Of a stretch of 64,000 bases of DNA, positions 51,311 through 61,500 are shown piece after piece; within the stretch, counting starts at the first letter, position 1, and every line of letters begins with the position of its first letter. A model generated the notes under the pieces. That model did no database searches. It saw only the letters and a list, made by a program, of their open reading frames with translations, and was not told where the DNA came from. Made by a program: the position numbers and the translations under genes. The stretch comes from Heliomarina sp018223035 (GTDB lineage: Bacteria > Pseudomonadota > Alphaproteobacteria > Rhodobacterales > Rhodobacteraceae), in the NCBI GenBank assembly GCA_018223035.1, contig JAAEZD010000009.1, positions 1 to 64,000 of the forward strand. Reading direction: 5' to 3'.

Positions 51311-53497
51311 ATGGGTGAAAGACATGTTAGACTAACGGGCAAGATCACCGACCTGATCCCGAAGACGGATGACAAGTGCTTTGTGACAGGTGCGATCGTG
51401 CGCGAGGGCCTGAGCCGCCTGACCGACATGACGGTCGAATTCGTAGCCCTCAAGTCTCTGAAATTACAGGATCTCGTCGGCCAGCTTATGGGCGTCGAAG
51501 TCGAGGATCACCTGTCTGATAAGGTGCGCAACTTTTCCGGTATCTGCGTTTCGGTGGAGTGTATCGGCCAGCTCGAACATCCGGACGGCACGGCCTATCA
51601 CTACGTGGCGCAGGTGCGGCACTGGCTCTGGATGCTGACGCGTGGAACGGACAATCGCATTTTCCAGGAAAAAACGACTGTTCAGATCATCGAGGAGGTT
51701 TTCGGCGATCTGGGTTTCTCGGACTTCAAGAAAAAACTGCGCGAAACCTACGAGACACGCCAGTACTGCGTGCAGTATCGCGAAACGAATTACGACTTCA
51801 TCTGCCGCCTCATGGAAGAGGAAGGCATATATTTCTATTTCGACAACGCGCCGGGTACCGGGGTCACGAACCAGCTGATCCTCTGCGATGACAAGGCGGG
51901 GTCGCATTCGACGAACCCGGTTCTGAAAGAGCTGAAGTTCACCGGTTCCGGTGGAAAACCGACGGACGCGGGCAATACGGTGACGGACTGGACGCGCGGC
52001 GAAAACGTCGTCACCGGCAAGGTTACCCTGAACGATTTCGACATGCTGACCCCCAAGCAGGATCTGAAGCTTATCCAGAAGGGCACGGCCAAGACGTCGC
52101 ATTCGCACAGCTCGTACGAGAAATATCACTACCCGGGCAAGTTTCGTAAAGACAAGGCACGCGGGGAAAAGCTGGCCCGCGTGATGATGCAGGCCAATGA
52201 GGTTTCCTATCAGACGAAACGCGGTGCCTCCAATTCGCGGGCGATCTCGGTCGGCTATCGGTTCAAACTGACCGATCTTGATGGAGAGAACGGCGAATAC
52301 CTTGTGACCGACGCGGTTCACTACATCCGGCCGACGGATTCGATCCGCGTGGCGCCAGGCCGTCTGGACCGGGACCGGGCCGAGCTGCAATACCCGAAGG
52401 AAATGGAAGACACCGATTACGTCGTGACCTTTGGCGCGATCCCGAATGCGATGCAGTTCAGGGCGCCGCTTGAAACCGACTGGCCTGAGATTTCCGGCCT
52501 GCACACCGCGATGGTCGTGGGTAAGAAGGGCGAGGAAATCTGGACCGACGAGCACGGCCGTATCAAGGTGCAGTTTCACTGGGACCGGGTTGGCAAGTCG
52601 GATGAAAACTCATCCTGCTGGGTGCGTGTCGCGACCCCGTGGTCGGGCAAGGGCTGGGGCATGGTAGCGATCCCGCGCCTCGGTCAGGAGGTCGTGATCC
52701 AGTTCGAGGAAGGCGATCCCGACCGGCCTATCTGTACCGGCTGCATGTTCAATCAGGAAACCAAGCCCGCGTTCAAATACCCTGACGATGCGACCCAGCT
52801 TGGCATCCGCACGAACTCCTCAAAAGGGGGCGGCGGCTATAACGAGCTGATGTTCGAAGACAAGAAGGACGCCGAGTTCATGCGCGTTCAGGCCCAGAAG
52901 GATCACCAGTTCCTGATCAAGAACAAGTCGGTGGTGACCATCGGTCAGGACGCGATTGATGCCGGCGCCCACGATGACGAGGGCAGTCTTTCAGAAGTGA
53001 TCCGCAACCACGTCACTCGGACCATTCAGGAAGGCAACCACTATCATACGATCACCAAGGGCGACGAGGAGTTCAAGATCGAGTCCGGAAGCCAGCTGAT
53101 CGAGATCAAGACCGACAAGATCCAGAAGGTCGAGGGCAAGCACGAACAGACGATCACCGGCAATTACGACACCACGGTCAAGTCCGGTGATCAGGTGACC
53201 TCGATCGATTCAGGCGATCAGACGACAACGGTCAAATCCGGAGATCAGACGACGACGGTGAAGCTTGGCAATATCACGACCAAGGCCAGCGCGGGCAAGA
53301 TCACCATGACCGCCGCGCAGAGCATCGAGCTTAAGGTCGGCGGGTCGTCGATCAAGATCGATCCGTCGGGGGTCACGATCAAGGGCCCGATGATCAAGGT
53401 GCAGGGGACGGCCATGGCCGAGGTCAAGGCGCCTCTTACCACGGTCAAGGCAGACGCGATGCTGACGCTCAAGGGCGGCATCACGATGATCAACTGA
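51311..53497 (+). CDS. vgrG: T6SS spike protein VgrG (TssI)
   Basis: VgrG trimers form the puncturing tip on the Hcp tube. The protein (728 residues from the ATG at 51311, preceded by GAGAGGGA; an upstream TTG frame exists but is unlikely) has a gp27-like domain (about 1-370, with RQYCVQYRETNYDFICRLME). The gp5-like OB domain is recognisable by EIWTDEHGRIKVQFHWDRVG and CWVRVATPWSGKGWG. A repetitive beta-helix follows, with GDQTTTVKSGDQTTTVK near residues 635-655. There is no extra C-terminal effector domain, so effectors probably dock separately. No PAAR gene follows. Confidence 0.97.
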   Translation: MGERHVRLTGKITDLIPKTDDKCFVTGAIVREGLSRLTDMTVEFVALKSLKLQDLVGQLMGVEVEDHLSDKVRNFSGICVSVECIGQLEHPDGTAYHYVAQVRHWLWMLTRGTDNRIFQEKTTVQIIEEVFGDLGFSDFKKKLRETYETRQYCVQYRETNYDFICRLMEEEGIYFYFDNAPGTGVTNQLILCDDKAGSHSTNPVLKELKFTGSGGKPTDAGNTVTDWTRGENVVTGKVTLNDFDMLTPKQDLKLIQKGTAKTSHSHSSYEKYHYPGKFRKDKARGEKLARVMMQANEVSYQTKRGASNSRAISVGYRFKLTDLDGENGEYLVTDAVHYIRPTDSIRVAPGRLDRDRAELQYPKEMEDTDYVVTFGAIPNAMQFRAPLETDWPEISGLHTAMVVGKKGEEIWTDEHGRIKVQFHWDRVGKSDENSSCWVRVATPWSGKGWGMVAIPRLGQEVVIQFEEGDPDRPICTGCMFNQETKPAFKYPDDATQLGIRTNSSKGGGGYNELMFEDKKDAEFMRVQAQKDHQFLIKNKSVVTIGQDAIDAGAHDDEGSLSEVIRNHVTRTIQEGNHYHTITKGDEEFKIESGSQLIEIKTDKIQKVEGKHEQTITGNYDTTVKSGDQVTSIDSGDQTTTVKSGDQTTTVKLGNITTKASAGKITMTAAQSIELKVGGSSIKIDPSGVTIKGPMIKVQGTAMAEVKAPLTTVKADAMLTLKGGITMIN

Positions 53498-53507
53498 GGT
53501 GGATGCG

Positions 53508-54119
53508 ATGAGTGACAGATTTAGTGGCATGGTCAAAGTCCCCAAGGATCCGGCGGCGCGGCTGCTGGCGGATGCGAATGTCCTGTTGAAAACGCCGCTC
53601 GATGCGCCTGCCAGTGCGGCTGCCGACGTTGTGCTGAGCGAACTGGCGGAAAAGAATGCGTGGATCGACATCCTGATGCTGTTGGGGGTGATCCTGCCGC
53701 CGCGCGAAAGGGTGTGGTGGGCCTGTCTTGCGGCGCGCGATTACATCGGACCGAAATCGGACCGCGATCCGGCGGCGCTCAAGGCGGCCGAAGCCTGGGT
53801 TTTCAAGCCGACGGATGAAAACCGAGAGGCGGCGCGGCAGTCGCTGGACCACGCCTATATTGACGATGAAACCGTGCATTGCGCCATGTGTGTGCTCTAT
53901 TCCGATGGTACGCTTGGCCCCGGCGATCTGGCCAAGTTCCCGGCCCCGGCGGGCGCCTCGGAGACCTCGGCCTTTGCCATGAATATGGTAGCGCTGGGAG
54001 AGCTTTCTGATAAGTTTGAAGCACATACGCAGGTATTGATCGACCGTGCCGTCGATATTGCCCGCGGTGGCAATGGCCAGATGAAAAACAACGACACGTT
54101 GGAAAAGGGAGAGGCCTGA
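53508..54119 (+). CDS. T6SS-associated protein, DUF6931-like
   Basis: The protein has 203 residues, with ATG at 53508 after GAGGTGG. It is largely alpha-helical with no signal peptide or membrane span. Segments ERVWWACLAARDYIGPKSDRD, AAEAWVFKPTDENREAARQ and HCAMCVLYSDGTLGPGDL recall a small family (DUF6931, from memory) found beside vgrG in T6SS loci. Its position directly after vgrG suggests an adaptor or chaperone for the spike or its cargo, but this is inference. Its stop overlaps the ATG of a 51-codon frame. Confidence 0.75.
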   Translation: MSDRFSGMVKVPKDPAARLLADANVLLKTPLDAPASAAADVVLSELAEKNAWIDILMLLGVILPPRERVWWACLAARDYIGPKSDRDPAALKAAEAWVFKPTDENREAARQSLDHAYIDDETVHCAMCVLYSDGTLGPGDLAKFPAPAGASETSAFAMNMVALGELSDKFEAHTQVLIDRAVDIARGGNGQMKNNDTLEKGEA

Positions 54120-54274
54120 TGGGAATGCCCCGGAACGCACAGGGCGCGATGCGCCGGCCTGTCCCACAGGGAAACCCGCGCCGTGTGGCGGTTCAGGTCG
54201 CGTTTACCGTTTCCATGCCAATTCTGACCCAAGGGCCACGCGAACGCCATCTTTTGGCGCGGACAGGAGGATAA
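54119..54274 (+). CDS. Possible small basic protein, 51 residues
   Basis: ATG at 54119 overlaps the upstream stop (TGATG) and is preceded by GGGAGAGG at a good distance, so it would be translationally coupled. The product begins MGMPRNAQGAMRRPVPQGN and is rich in Arg and Pro, with a short hydrophobic stretch VAVQVAFTVSMPIL. The frame ends in GGAGGATAA, whose GGAGG lies 14 bases before the tagH start. I recognise no family. It may instead be an untranslated spacer. Confidence 0.35.
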   Translation: MGMPRNAQGAMRRPVPQGNPRRVAVQVAFTVSMPILTQGPRERHLLARTGG

Positions 54275-54284
54275 GCCCGACAAA

Positions 54285-55751
54285 ATGGCCGTGATGCTGA
54301 AATTCCAGTCTTCCGGGACCGTCCCGGGAAATGCCCGTCCTGTTCCGATGCAGGGCGGTAGCCTGACCGTGGGGCGTGGCCCTGCGAACGATCTTGTCCT
54401 GCCCGATCCGGACCGGTTGCTGTCGAAAAGCCATTTCGTGATCGAGGATCACAACGGCAACGTGGTGATCGTCGATCTGTCGACAAATGGGACATTCCTG
54501 AACTATTCCAAGATCCCGCTGGGCAATACGCCGACGCCGCTGAACAACGGCGATGTGCTGGCCCTTGGCAATTACGAACTGGTGGTCGAGATCACCTCTG
54601 ACACGCCCGACATGGGCGATTTCATCCCGCCGCCCTCGGCGCAGGGGGCCGCGTCGCATGGCGATGCGAACCGGGCACCCGATCCTTTCGACCTGCTGGA
54701 TGATGCCGGCTCGGGCGATTTCCTCGATGATCTGCTGGGGCCTGAAAAACCGACCGGTCCGTCGCAGATCAACCCTGTCGATCCGATCGATGACCTGCTG
54801 CCGCCGATGGGCGAAGAGGAAGATCCCTTCTTTCAAAAGCCCAGCGATGGGCGTGAGGGCACGGGGGCGAGTTTCTCGTCGCATAACCCGTCAGCCAGCG
54901 ACAGTTTCCGCCCGCAGCAAAGCTCATCCAACAACGTCATTCCGGATGACTGGGACGATCTGCTGGAAGGCATAGGCAATGATAATGGCGGTCCGGCGGA
55001 TGATCCCTTTGCCACGCCGCCTGAGCCAGAAGCGCAACGGCGCACGCCGCCAGTTCTGCCGCCCGAGGATGTCTCTGAAGCCGACGCGTTTGCGTCCGAA
55101 CCAGTAGCTCCTGTTGCGCCTGCCGCGCCTGTGGAATCCGCGCCTGCGCAGCCGGTTGCCGCCGGGCAGATCGACATGGCCCGCGCCTTTCTTGAAGGCG
55201 CCGGAGCCGAAGACGTGCGGATCGACGACGCCGATCTGCCGCAGACCATGGCGCGCATGGGTCGGGTGATGAAAACCCTGATCACCGGACTGCGCGAAAT
55301 CCTGATGACGCGCACTTCGATCAAGAGCGAATTTCGCATCGAACAGACGATGATCAGCGCCGGGGGCAACAACCCCCTGAAATTCTCGATCAGCCCGGAA
55401 CAGGCGGTCGAGACGATGATCAAACCCGCGACCAAAGGTTACCTTAGCCCGGAAACCGCCGCCGAGCAGGCCTTGCAGGACATCAAAGCCCATGAGGTCG
55501 CGATGGTAACCGGCATGGAGGCCGCGCTGAAAGGCGTGCTGAAAAAGCTCGACCCCGAGCAACTGGCCGGGCAGATCGAGGTTTCGGGTGCCTTCGGCAG
55601 CCTGCTGCGTGGCAAGAAGGCGCGCTATTGGGAAGTTTACGAAAAGATCTACGCGGAAATATCAGATCAGGCCGAGAATGATTTTCACGACCTGTTCAGC
55701 AGGGAATTTGCGCGGGCCTACAAGGAACAGCTTGAAAAGCTGAAGCAATAG
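54285..55751 (+). CDS. tagH: T6SS FHA-domain protein TagH (Fha/ImpI)
   Basis: Fha proteins read threonine phosphorylation and promote T6SS assembly. Residues ~25-100 form the FHA domain: LTVGRGPANDLVLPDP, LSKSHFVIEDHNG and DLSTNGTFLN. A disordered acidic linker (~105-285) contains DDLL motifs: FLDDLLG (146-152), IDDLLPP (168-174) and WDDLLEG (223-229), the last within the usual IPDDWDDLL box. The C-terminal domain (~290-488, ending FSREFARAYKEQLEKLKQ) is the conserved helical domain of this family. It is next to tssK, tssL and tssM, as in many clusters. The DDLL motifs resemble those repeated in the fusion protein. Confidence 0.95.
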   Translation: MAVMLKFQSSGTVPGNARPVPMQGGSLTVGRGPANDLVLPDPDRLLSKSHFVIEDHNGNVVIVDLSTNGTFLNYSKIPLGNTPTPLNNGDVLALGNYELVVEITSDTPDMGDFIPPPSAQGAASHGDANRAPDPFDLLDDAGSGDFLDDLLGPEKPTGPSQINPVDPIDDLLPPMGEEEDPFFQKPSDGREGTGASFSSHNPSASDSFRPQQSSSNNVIPDDWDDLLEGIGNDNGGPADDPFATPPEPEAQRRTPPVLPPEDVSEADAFASEPVAPVAPAAPVESAPAQPVAAGQIDMARAFLEGAGAEDVRIDDADLPQTMARMGRVMKTLITGLREILMTRTSIKSEFRIEQTMISAGGNNPLKFSISPEQAVETMIKPATKGYLSPETAAEQALQDIKAHEVAMVTGMEAALKGVLKKLDPEQLAGQIEVSGAFGSLLRGKKARYWEVYEKIYAEISDQAENDFHDLFSREFARAYKEQLEKLKQ

Positions 55752-55773
55752 GCCCGCAGGAAGGGAGAATTAC

Positions 55774-57114
55774 TTGTCCTGGGACAGCAAGGTGCTTTGG
55801 ACCGAGGGGTTGTTTCTGCAACCTCATCATTTTCAGCAGGCGGACCGGTACACCGAGGCGCTTGTCAGCGGGCTTGCGCGCCGCATCCGCCCCTATGGCT
55901 GGGGTGTGAGTGCGCTCGAGATCGATGACGAGGTGCTCAAGGTCGGACAGTTCGCGCTCAAGAGCGTGTCGGGGCTCACCCATGACGGCACCGTGTTCCG
56001 CGTGCCGATGACGGATGATCATCCGCCCGCGCTCGAGGTGCCGACGACGGTGAAGGATTGCGTCGTCTACCTGACCGTGCCGCAGCGCCGTCAGGGCGCG
56101 ACCGAGGTGGACATGTCCGGCGCCGAGATGTCGGCCAGCCGTTTGCGCCCGACCGAGATCGAAGTCACCGACACGATGGGTCAGGAAAAGAAACCGGTGG
56201 TGCTGGGCGTCGGCAAGATGCGCCTGCAATTCGCGCTGGCGGTGGACGATCTTGCCGACAAGCTGGCGATACCGGTGGCGCGTATCATAGAAGTACGCCC
56301 CGACAAGGAGATCATCCTTGATCAGGCCTTCATCCCCTCCTGCATCGACATCCGCGCGGCGCACCCACTGGATGCTTTCGTGCGCGAACTCGAAGGGTTG
56401 CTGTCGCATCGGATGCAGGCGCTGTCGGGCCGACTGGCGGAATCCGGTTCCGCTCGGGGTGCGGCCGAGGTGCAGGATTTCATGCTGCTGTCGGTGGTGA
56501 ACCGGTCACTGCCGCTGATCCGCCACCTGAGCCGGATCGAGAACCTGCATCCCGAGGATTTCTACCGCACCTGCGTGTCGCTGGCGGGCGAGCTTTCGGT
56601 ATTCATGTCCGCCGACAAGGAGCCGCCGAATTTTCCTCCTTACGAGCATGATAACCTGAGCGGCAGTTTCAGCCCGGTGATCCGCACCCTGCGGCAATAC
56701 CTGAGTTCGGTGCTGGAACAGACCGCCATCGCGATCAAGCTGGAAGAGCGCAAATACGGCATCAGCGTCGGTGTCATCGCCGACCGCAAGCTGCTTGGAA
56801 ATGCCGGGTTCGTGCTGGCGGTGGATGCGGATATCCCGGCCGAGGATGTGCGGCGGCATTTTGCGGGGCAGGCCAAGATCGGCCCTGTCGAGGAAATCCG
56901 CCAGTTGGTGAACTCGGCCCTGCCGGGGATCACGCTTCGCCCGCTGCCGGTGGCGCCGCGCCAGATCCCGTATCACGCGGGCGTCGTTTATTTCGAGCTG
57001 GAACCGGAAAGCCCGTACTGGGCCAAGATGACCACCTCGGGCGGGATCGCGGTGCATGTGTCCGGGCAATACCCGGGGCTGAAGATGGAACTGTGGGCGA
57101 TCCGCAATAACTGA
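55774..57114 (+). CDS. tssK: T6SS baseplate-membrane connector TssK
   Basis: TssK links the baseplate (TssF/G) to the TssL-TssM membrane complex. The protein has 446 residues and begins SWDSKVLWTEGLFLQPHHFQ, the invariant TssK start. The start codon is TTG at 55774, preceded by GGGAGA; no ATG fits, so this unusual start is well supported. Other landmarks are HRMQALSGRLAES, NRSLPLIRHLS, HPEDFYRTCVSLAGELSVF and a C-terminal PYHAGVVYFELEPESPYW. Length and order are standard. Confidence 0.97.
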   Translation: MSWDSKVLWTEGLFLQPHHFQQADRYTEALVSGLARRIRPYGWGVSALEIDDEVLKVGQFALKSVSGLTHDGTVFRVPMTDDHPPALEVPTTVKDCVVYLTVPQRRQGATEVDMSGAEMSASRLRPTEIEVTDTMGQEKKPVVLGVGKMRLQFALAVDDLADKLAIPVARIIEVRPDKEIILDQAFIPSCIDIRAAHPLDAFVRELEGLLSHRMQALSGRLAESGSARGAAEVQDFMLLSVVNRSLPLIRHLSRIENLHPEDFYRTCVSLAGELSVFMSADKEPPNFPPYEHDNLSGSFSPVIRTLRQYLSSVLEQTAIAIKLEERKYGISVGVIADRKLLGNAGFVLAVDADIPAEDVRRHFAGQAKIGPVEEIRQLVNSALPGITLRPLPVAPRQIPYHAGVVYFELEPESPYWAKMTTSGGIAVHVSGQYPGLKMELWAIRNN

Positions 57115-57130
57115 GGAAAGGGGAAGCGGC

Positions 57131-58549
57131 ATGTCTGACAACGATCCCTTTGCAGAGCCGGACGATACCGACAAGACGGTGATCCGCCCCAATCCTGGCG
57201 GGCGGCGTTCCAGTGGCGGCATGTCCACGCCGGCGCCCGCGGCCGTTCCCGATCCCGGCGGTTTCCCCGAGCCGGGCGCCGGTTTCGCCGGCGCTTATGG
57301 TGTGCCGCAGGGCGCAACGCCCCGACCTACGGCGAAATCGGCGGATGCCTCGGTGTCGATGACCGGCATGAACCAGCTGACCGCCTGTGCCAGCACGCTG
57401 TTTTCCTTGATTTCGCGCATCCGCAACCGGGCGCAGCACATGGACCCGGACAAGCTGCGCCAGAGCGTCGTGAGCGAGGTGCGCGAATTCGAGAACCGCG
57501 CGCTGCAGGCCGGTATCCCGGCGCAGACCGTCAAGGTCGCGCGGTATGCGCTGTGCGCGACGCTGGATGACGTAGTGCTGAACACGCCGTGGGGCGGGCA
57601 ATCGTCGTGGGGGATGCAGTCGATGGTGGGCACGTTCCACCGCGAGACCGTGGGCGGGGATCGTTTCTATGACCTGCTGGCGCGGCTGGAAAAGGATCCG
57701 GGCGCGAATATCGACATGCTCGAATTCCTGTACATGTGCATGTCGCTTGGGTTTGAAGGCCGTTTGCGCGTCGAACAGGGCGGGATGGAGAAGCACACCC
57801 AGATCCGCGCCTCGCTCGCCCGGATCATCCGTGGCCAACGCGGCGCTCTGGAGCACGATCTGTCGCCGAACTGGGAAGGTATCAAGAAACCGTTCAAGAA
57901 GCTCTCGGCGTGGAAACTGGTCTGGATCGCGCTGGCAGTCACGGTGACCCTGCTGACCGCGCAGTTTCTTGGCCTGTCCTATGCTCTGTCGAACCAGACC
58001 GAGCGGGTGATCGGACAATTGTCGATCATCGATAGCGGTCCGGTTGCGCAGCTTTTGCGCCGGGCGCCGCCACCGCCACCGCCGCCTCCTGCACCGACCG
58101 CCGAAGAGCAGTTGCAAAAGGTCGAAGGCTTTCTTCAGGAAGAGATCGATGACGGCATCATCGAGGTGTTCCAAAAGGGCAATACGCTGGTGATCCGTAT
58201 CGCTGGGTCGAACATGTTCGGCTCGGGCTCGGATGATCTGCAACCGCAGTTCGAAGAGCCGATCAACCGCGTCGCGCGCTCTCTGAACGAGGAACCCGGC
58301 CCGGTGATCATCGTCGGTCATTCCGACAACGTGCCGATCCGGTCGTCGCGATTCCCGTCGAACATGCACCTGTCGCTGGCGCGCGCGAAATCAGTGATGT
58401 CGGGCATCGCCAAGACATTCGACGACCCGTCCCGGCTGACCGCCGAAGGCCGGGCCGATAAAGAACCCATCGCCGATAACGGCACGCGCGAGGGGCGGGC
58501 CAAGAACCGGCGTATCGAAGTTGTGCTCGTCCGGGAGAGTGACCAATGA
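57131..58549 (+). CDS. tssL: T6SS membrane protein TssL with C-terminal OmpA domain
   Basis: TssL (DotU/IcmH type, 472 residues) anchors the apparatus in the inner membrane. The cytoplasmic hook domain spans ~75-255 (CASTLFSLISRIRNRA, then LCATLDDVVLNTPWG and MLEFLYMCMSLGFEGR). One span lies at ~261-284. After a Pro-rich linker (eight consecutive prolines near 313-320) comes an OmpA-like peptidoglycan-binding domain with IIVGHSDNVPIRSSRFPSNM and GRAKNRRIEVVL. This 'evolved' TssL binds the cell wall itself, which may compensate for the apparent lack of a TssJ lipoprotein. The stop overlaps the tssM ATG. Confidence 0.97.
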   Translation: MSDNDPFAEPDDTDKTVIRPNPGGRRSSGGMSTPAPAAVPDPGGFPEPGAGFAGAYGVPQGATPRPTAKSADASVSMTGMNQLTACASTLFSLISRIRNRAQHMDPDKLRQSVVSEVREFENRALQAGIPAQTVKVARYALCATLDDVVLNTPWGGQSSWGMQSMVGTFHRETVGGDRFYDLLARLEKDPGANIDMLEFLYMCMSLGFEGRLRVEQGGMEKHTQIRASLARIIRGQRGALEHDLSPNWEGIKKPFKKLSAWKLVWIALAVTVTLLTAQFLGLSYALSNQTERVIGQLSIIDSGPVAQLLRRAPPPPPPPPAPTAEEQLQKVEGFLQEEIDDGIIEVFQKGNTLVIRIAGSNMFGSGSDDLQPQFEEPINRVARSLNEEPGPVIIVGHSDNVPIRSSRFPSNMHLSLARAKSVMSGIAKTFDDPSRLTAEGRADKEPIADNGTREGRAKNRRIEVVLVRESDQ

Positions 58550-61500
58550 TCAGATTGTTCCTGCGGATGTTCCGGTCGATTTACTTCGTGCTTTTGGCGC
58601 TGGCCGTCATCCTGTCGGTCGCGGCATGGTATTTCGCGCCCTATATCGGCAGCGACCACTGGCATCCCTTTGCGAGCCTGACCGCGCGCATCGTCACGAT
58701 TGCCAGCATATCGGTGTTCTTCCTTGCGATCATGCTGACCGTATTTCTTGTGCGGCGGCGCCGGGCCAAGAAGATGACCGAGGAAATGGCCGAGGCCTCT
58801 GACCCGGTCGAAGACGACGTGGTCGGCGAGGAAATCGGCGAGTTGCGCGGTAAGTTCAAGGCCGCGATGGCCGAACTGCGCAAGTCAAAGAACGGCAAGA
58901 AGCATCTGAACGAGTTGCCGTGGTATGTGATGATCGGTCCGCCCGGTGCGGGCAAGACCACGGCGATTGTCAATTCCGGCCTGCAATTCCCGCTTGCCGA
59001 CAAGATGGGCAAGGCCGCCGTGGGTGGTGTCGGCGGGACGCGCAACTGCGACTGGTGGTTCACGAACGAAGCCGTGCTGATCGATACGGCGGGGCGTTAC
59101 ACCACGCAGGAAAGCGATGCCGAGGTCGATAACGCCTCGTGGCTGGGCTTTCTCGGGCTGCTCAAGAAATACCGCAAGCGCCAGCCGATCAACGGTGCGA
59201 TGATCGCGATTTCGCTCTCGGATCTGTCGCTTCAGGATGAAGTTACGCAAAAGGCCCATGCGCAGGCGGTGCGTCGGCGTCTGAACGAATTGCGTGAAAA
59301 GCTGGGCGTGCGCTTTCCGGTTTATGTGCTGTTCACCAAGGCCGACCTGATCGCCGGGTTCAACGAGTTCTATGACGATCTTGGCAAGGAAGAGCGCGAA
59401 CAGGTTTGGGGCTTTACCCTGCCACTGGAGAAAACCCGAGGTGAGGCCTCGCCGGTTTCGGCGTTCGACGAGGAATATGCGAAGCTGCTTGGCCAGCTCA
59501 ACGCTCAGCTACTTGAGAAGATGCAGCGTGAGACGGATCAGCAGAAACGTTCGCTGATTGCCGGGTTCCCGGCGCAGGTGGCCTCTATGCGTAATGTCGC
59601 GCGGGAATTCCTGACCGAGGTGTTTCAGGACAACCGGTACGAAAGCCGCCAGATGCTGCGCGGTGTCTACCTGACGTCGGGCACGCAGGAAGGCACGCCA
59701 ATCGACCGGCTGATGCTCGGTATGGCGCAGACCTTTGGCATTGGCCGTCAGGCCATCGGTACCGGGCAGGGGACCGGTCGGTCCTATTTCCTGACGCGGC
59801 TGTTCGAGACCGTCATGTTCAACGAGGCCGGTCTGGTCTCGGCCGATGACAAGGTAGAACGGCGCTATCGCTGGACCCAGCGCGCGATGATCGCCGCGAC
59901 TGTTCTGATCGCGCTGGGCATGGGCGCGCTTTGGGTGCGCAGCTACATGGGCAACGTGGCATTGATCGACGAGGCGGCCGTCAAGGTGCTTGCCTATCAG
60001 GAGGCTGCCGATACCCTGCCACCAAGCCCGGTGGGCGACACCGACCTTCCGCCCGTGGTGGCGGCGCTAAACAACCTGCGCGACATGCCGACCAATCCGG
60101 TGCTGTCCGATCCCGACCCGGAACGCCGCGTGCGCTATGGGCTGTATCAGGGTGAGGTCATCGGCACGCAGGCGGCCCAGACCTATCGCGCGGCGCTGAA
60201 CAAACGCTATCTTCCCCGTCTTCTGCTGCGGCTCGAAGAGCAGATGATGGCGAATATGAACAACCCGGAATTGCTCTACGAAGCGCTCAAGATCTACCTG
60301 ATGCTGGGACTTCAGGGGCCGATGAACGCGGATCTGGTCAAGGAATGGATGCAGGTCGATTGGGAGGTGTCCTATCCCGGCGTGGTGCGACAGGAGCTTC
60401 GCGACGATCTGCGCGATCACCTTGATGCGCTGCTGTCCCAGCCGATGCAGGAAATCGCGTTGAACGGTCCGCTGGTAGAACAGGTGCAGGGCATCCTGAC
60501 CGAGCTGCCGCTGGCGCAACGGGTCTATAATGGCATCATCAACAGTGCCGAAGCCACTGCGCTGCCGAAATGGCGGATCACGGAAAAGGGCGGTCCGGCG
60601 GTGAGCCGGGTGCTGGTGCGGTCTTCGGGTAAGGCGTTGAACGACGGGATCGAGGGGATTTTCACCTATGACGGATTCAACAACGTTTTCCTGCCCGAAG
60701 CGGTCAGCGTCGCCGAGCGGGTGCGCAGCGAAGCATGGGTGCTGGGGGAGCGCGGAGAATCCATCCAGACCGAAGGCGCCCTGCTGGCGCTGAGCCGCGA
60801 TGTGCTCGATCTCTACTACAACGATTACATCTCGCGTTATGACGGCATTCTGGCGGATATCGACATCGTGCCACTGGAATCGCTGAGCCATGCGGTCGAG
60901 GTGACGAACGTGCTGTCAGGACCGACCTCGCCCATCGTGAACATCCTGACCGAAGTCGCCAAGGAAACCCGGCTGACGGAAAGCCGCGATCTGGTGGATA
61001 CATCAGAATTGACGAATGCCGGTGAGGCGATTGTCGGGCTCGAGTCGCGGCAGAACCTTGGCATTCAGGCGCAAATCCTGCTGGAAGCCCTGCGCAAATC
61101 CGCCTCGGCCACGCCCGGCGGCGAACCGCAGGAACCCGGCCAATATGTCGAGGACCGTTTTGCGTGGCTGCAACAGCTCGTCGAGCGTCCCGAGAGCCAG
61201 CCCTCGCAGCTTGACGAGCTTATGGGTGTGCTGACGCAGGTCTATCAGGAGCTGCAAAAACTGTCCTTTAGCGGCGTGACCACCGGTGGTGAAACCGGGC
61301 AGGCACTGCTGCAGTTTCAGCAAGCGGCGGGCCGGATCGACGGTCCTTTGGAGCGCTGGGCCTCGCAGATATCGACCGGGTCCTCGGGGATCACTTCGGA
61401 CAGCACCCGCGCCTCGATCAATGCGCGCTGGCAGGCGAACGTGCTGCCCTTCTGCGAGCAGGCGCTTTCCAACCGCTATCCGTTCAACCGGCGGGCGGGG

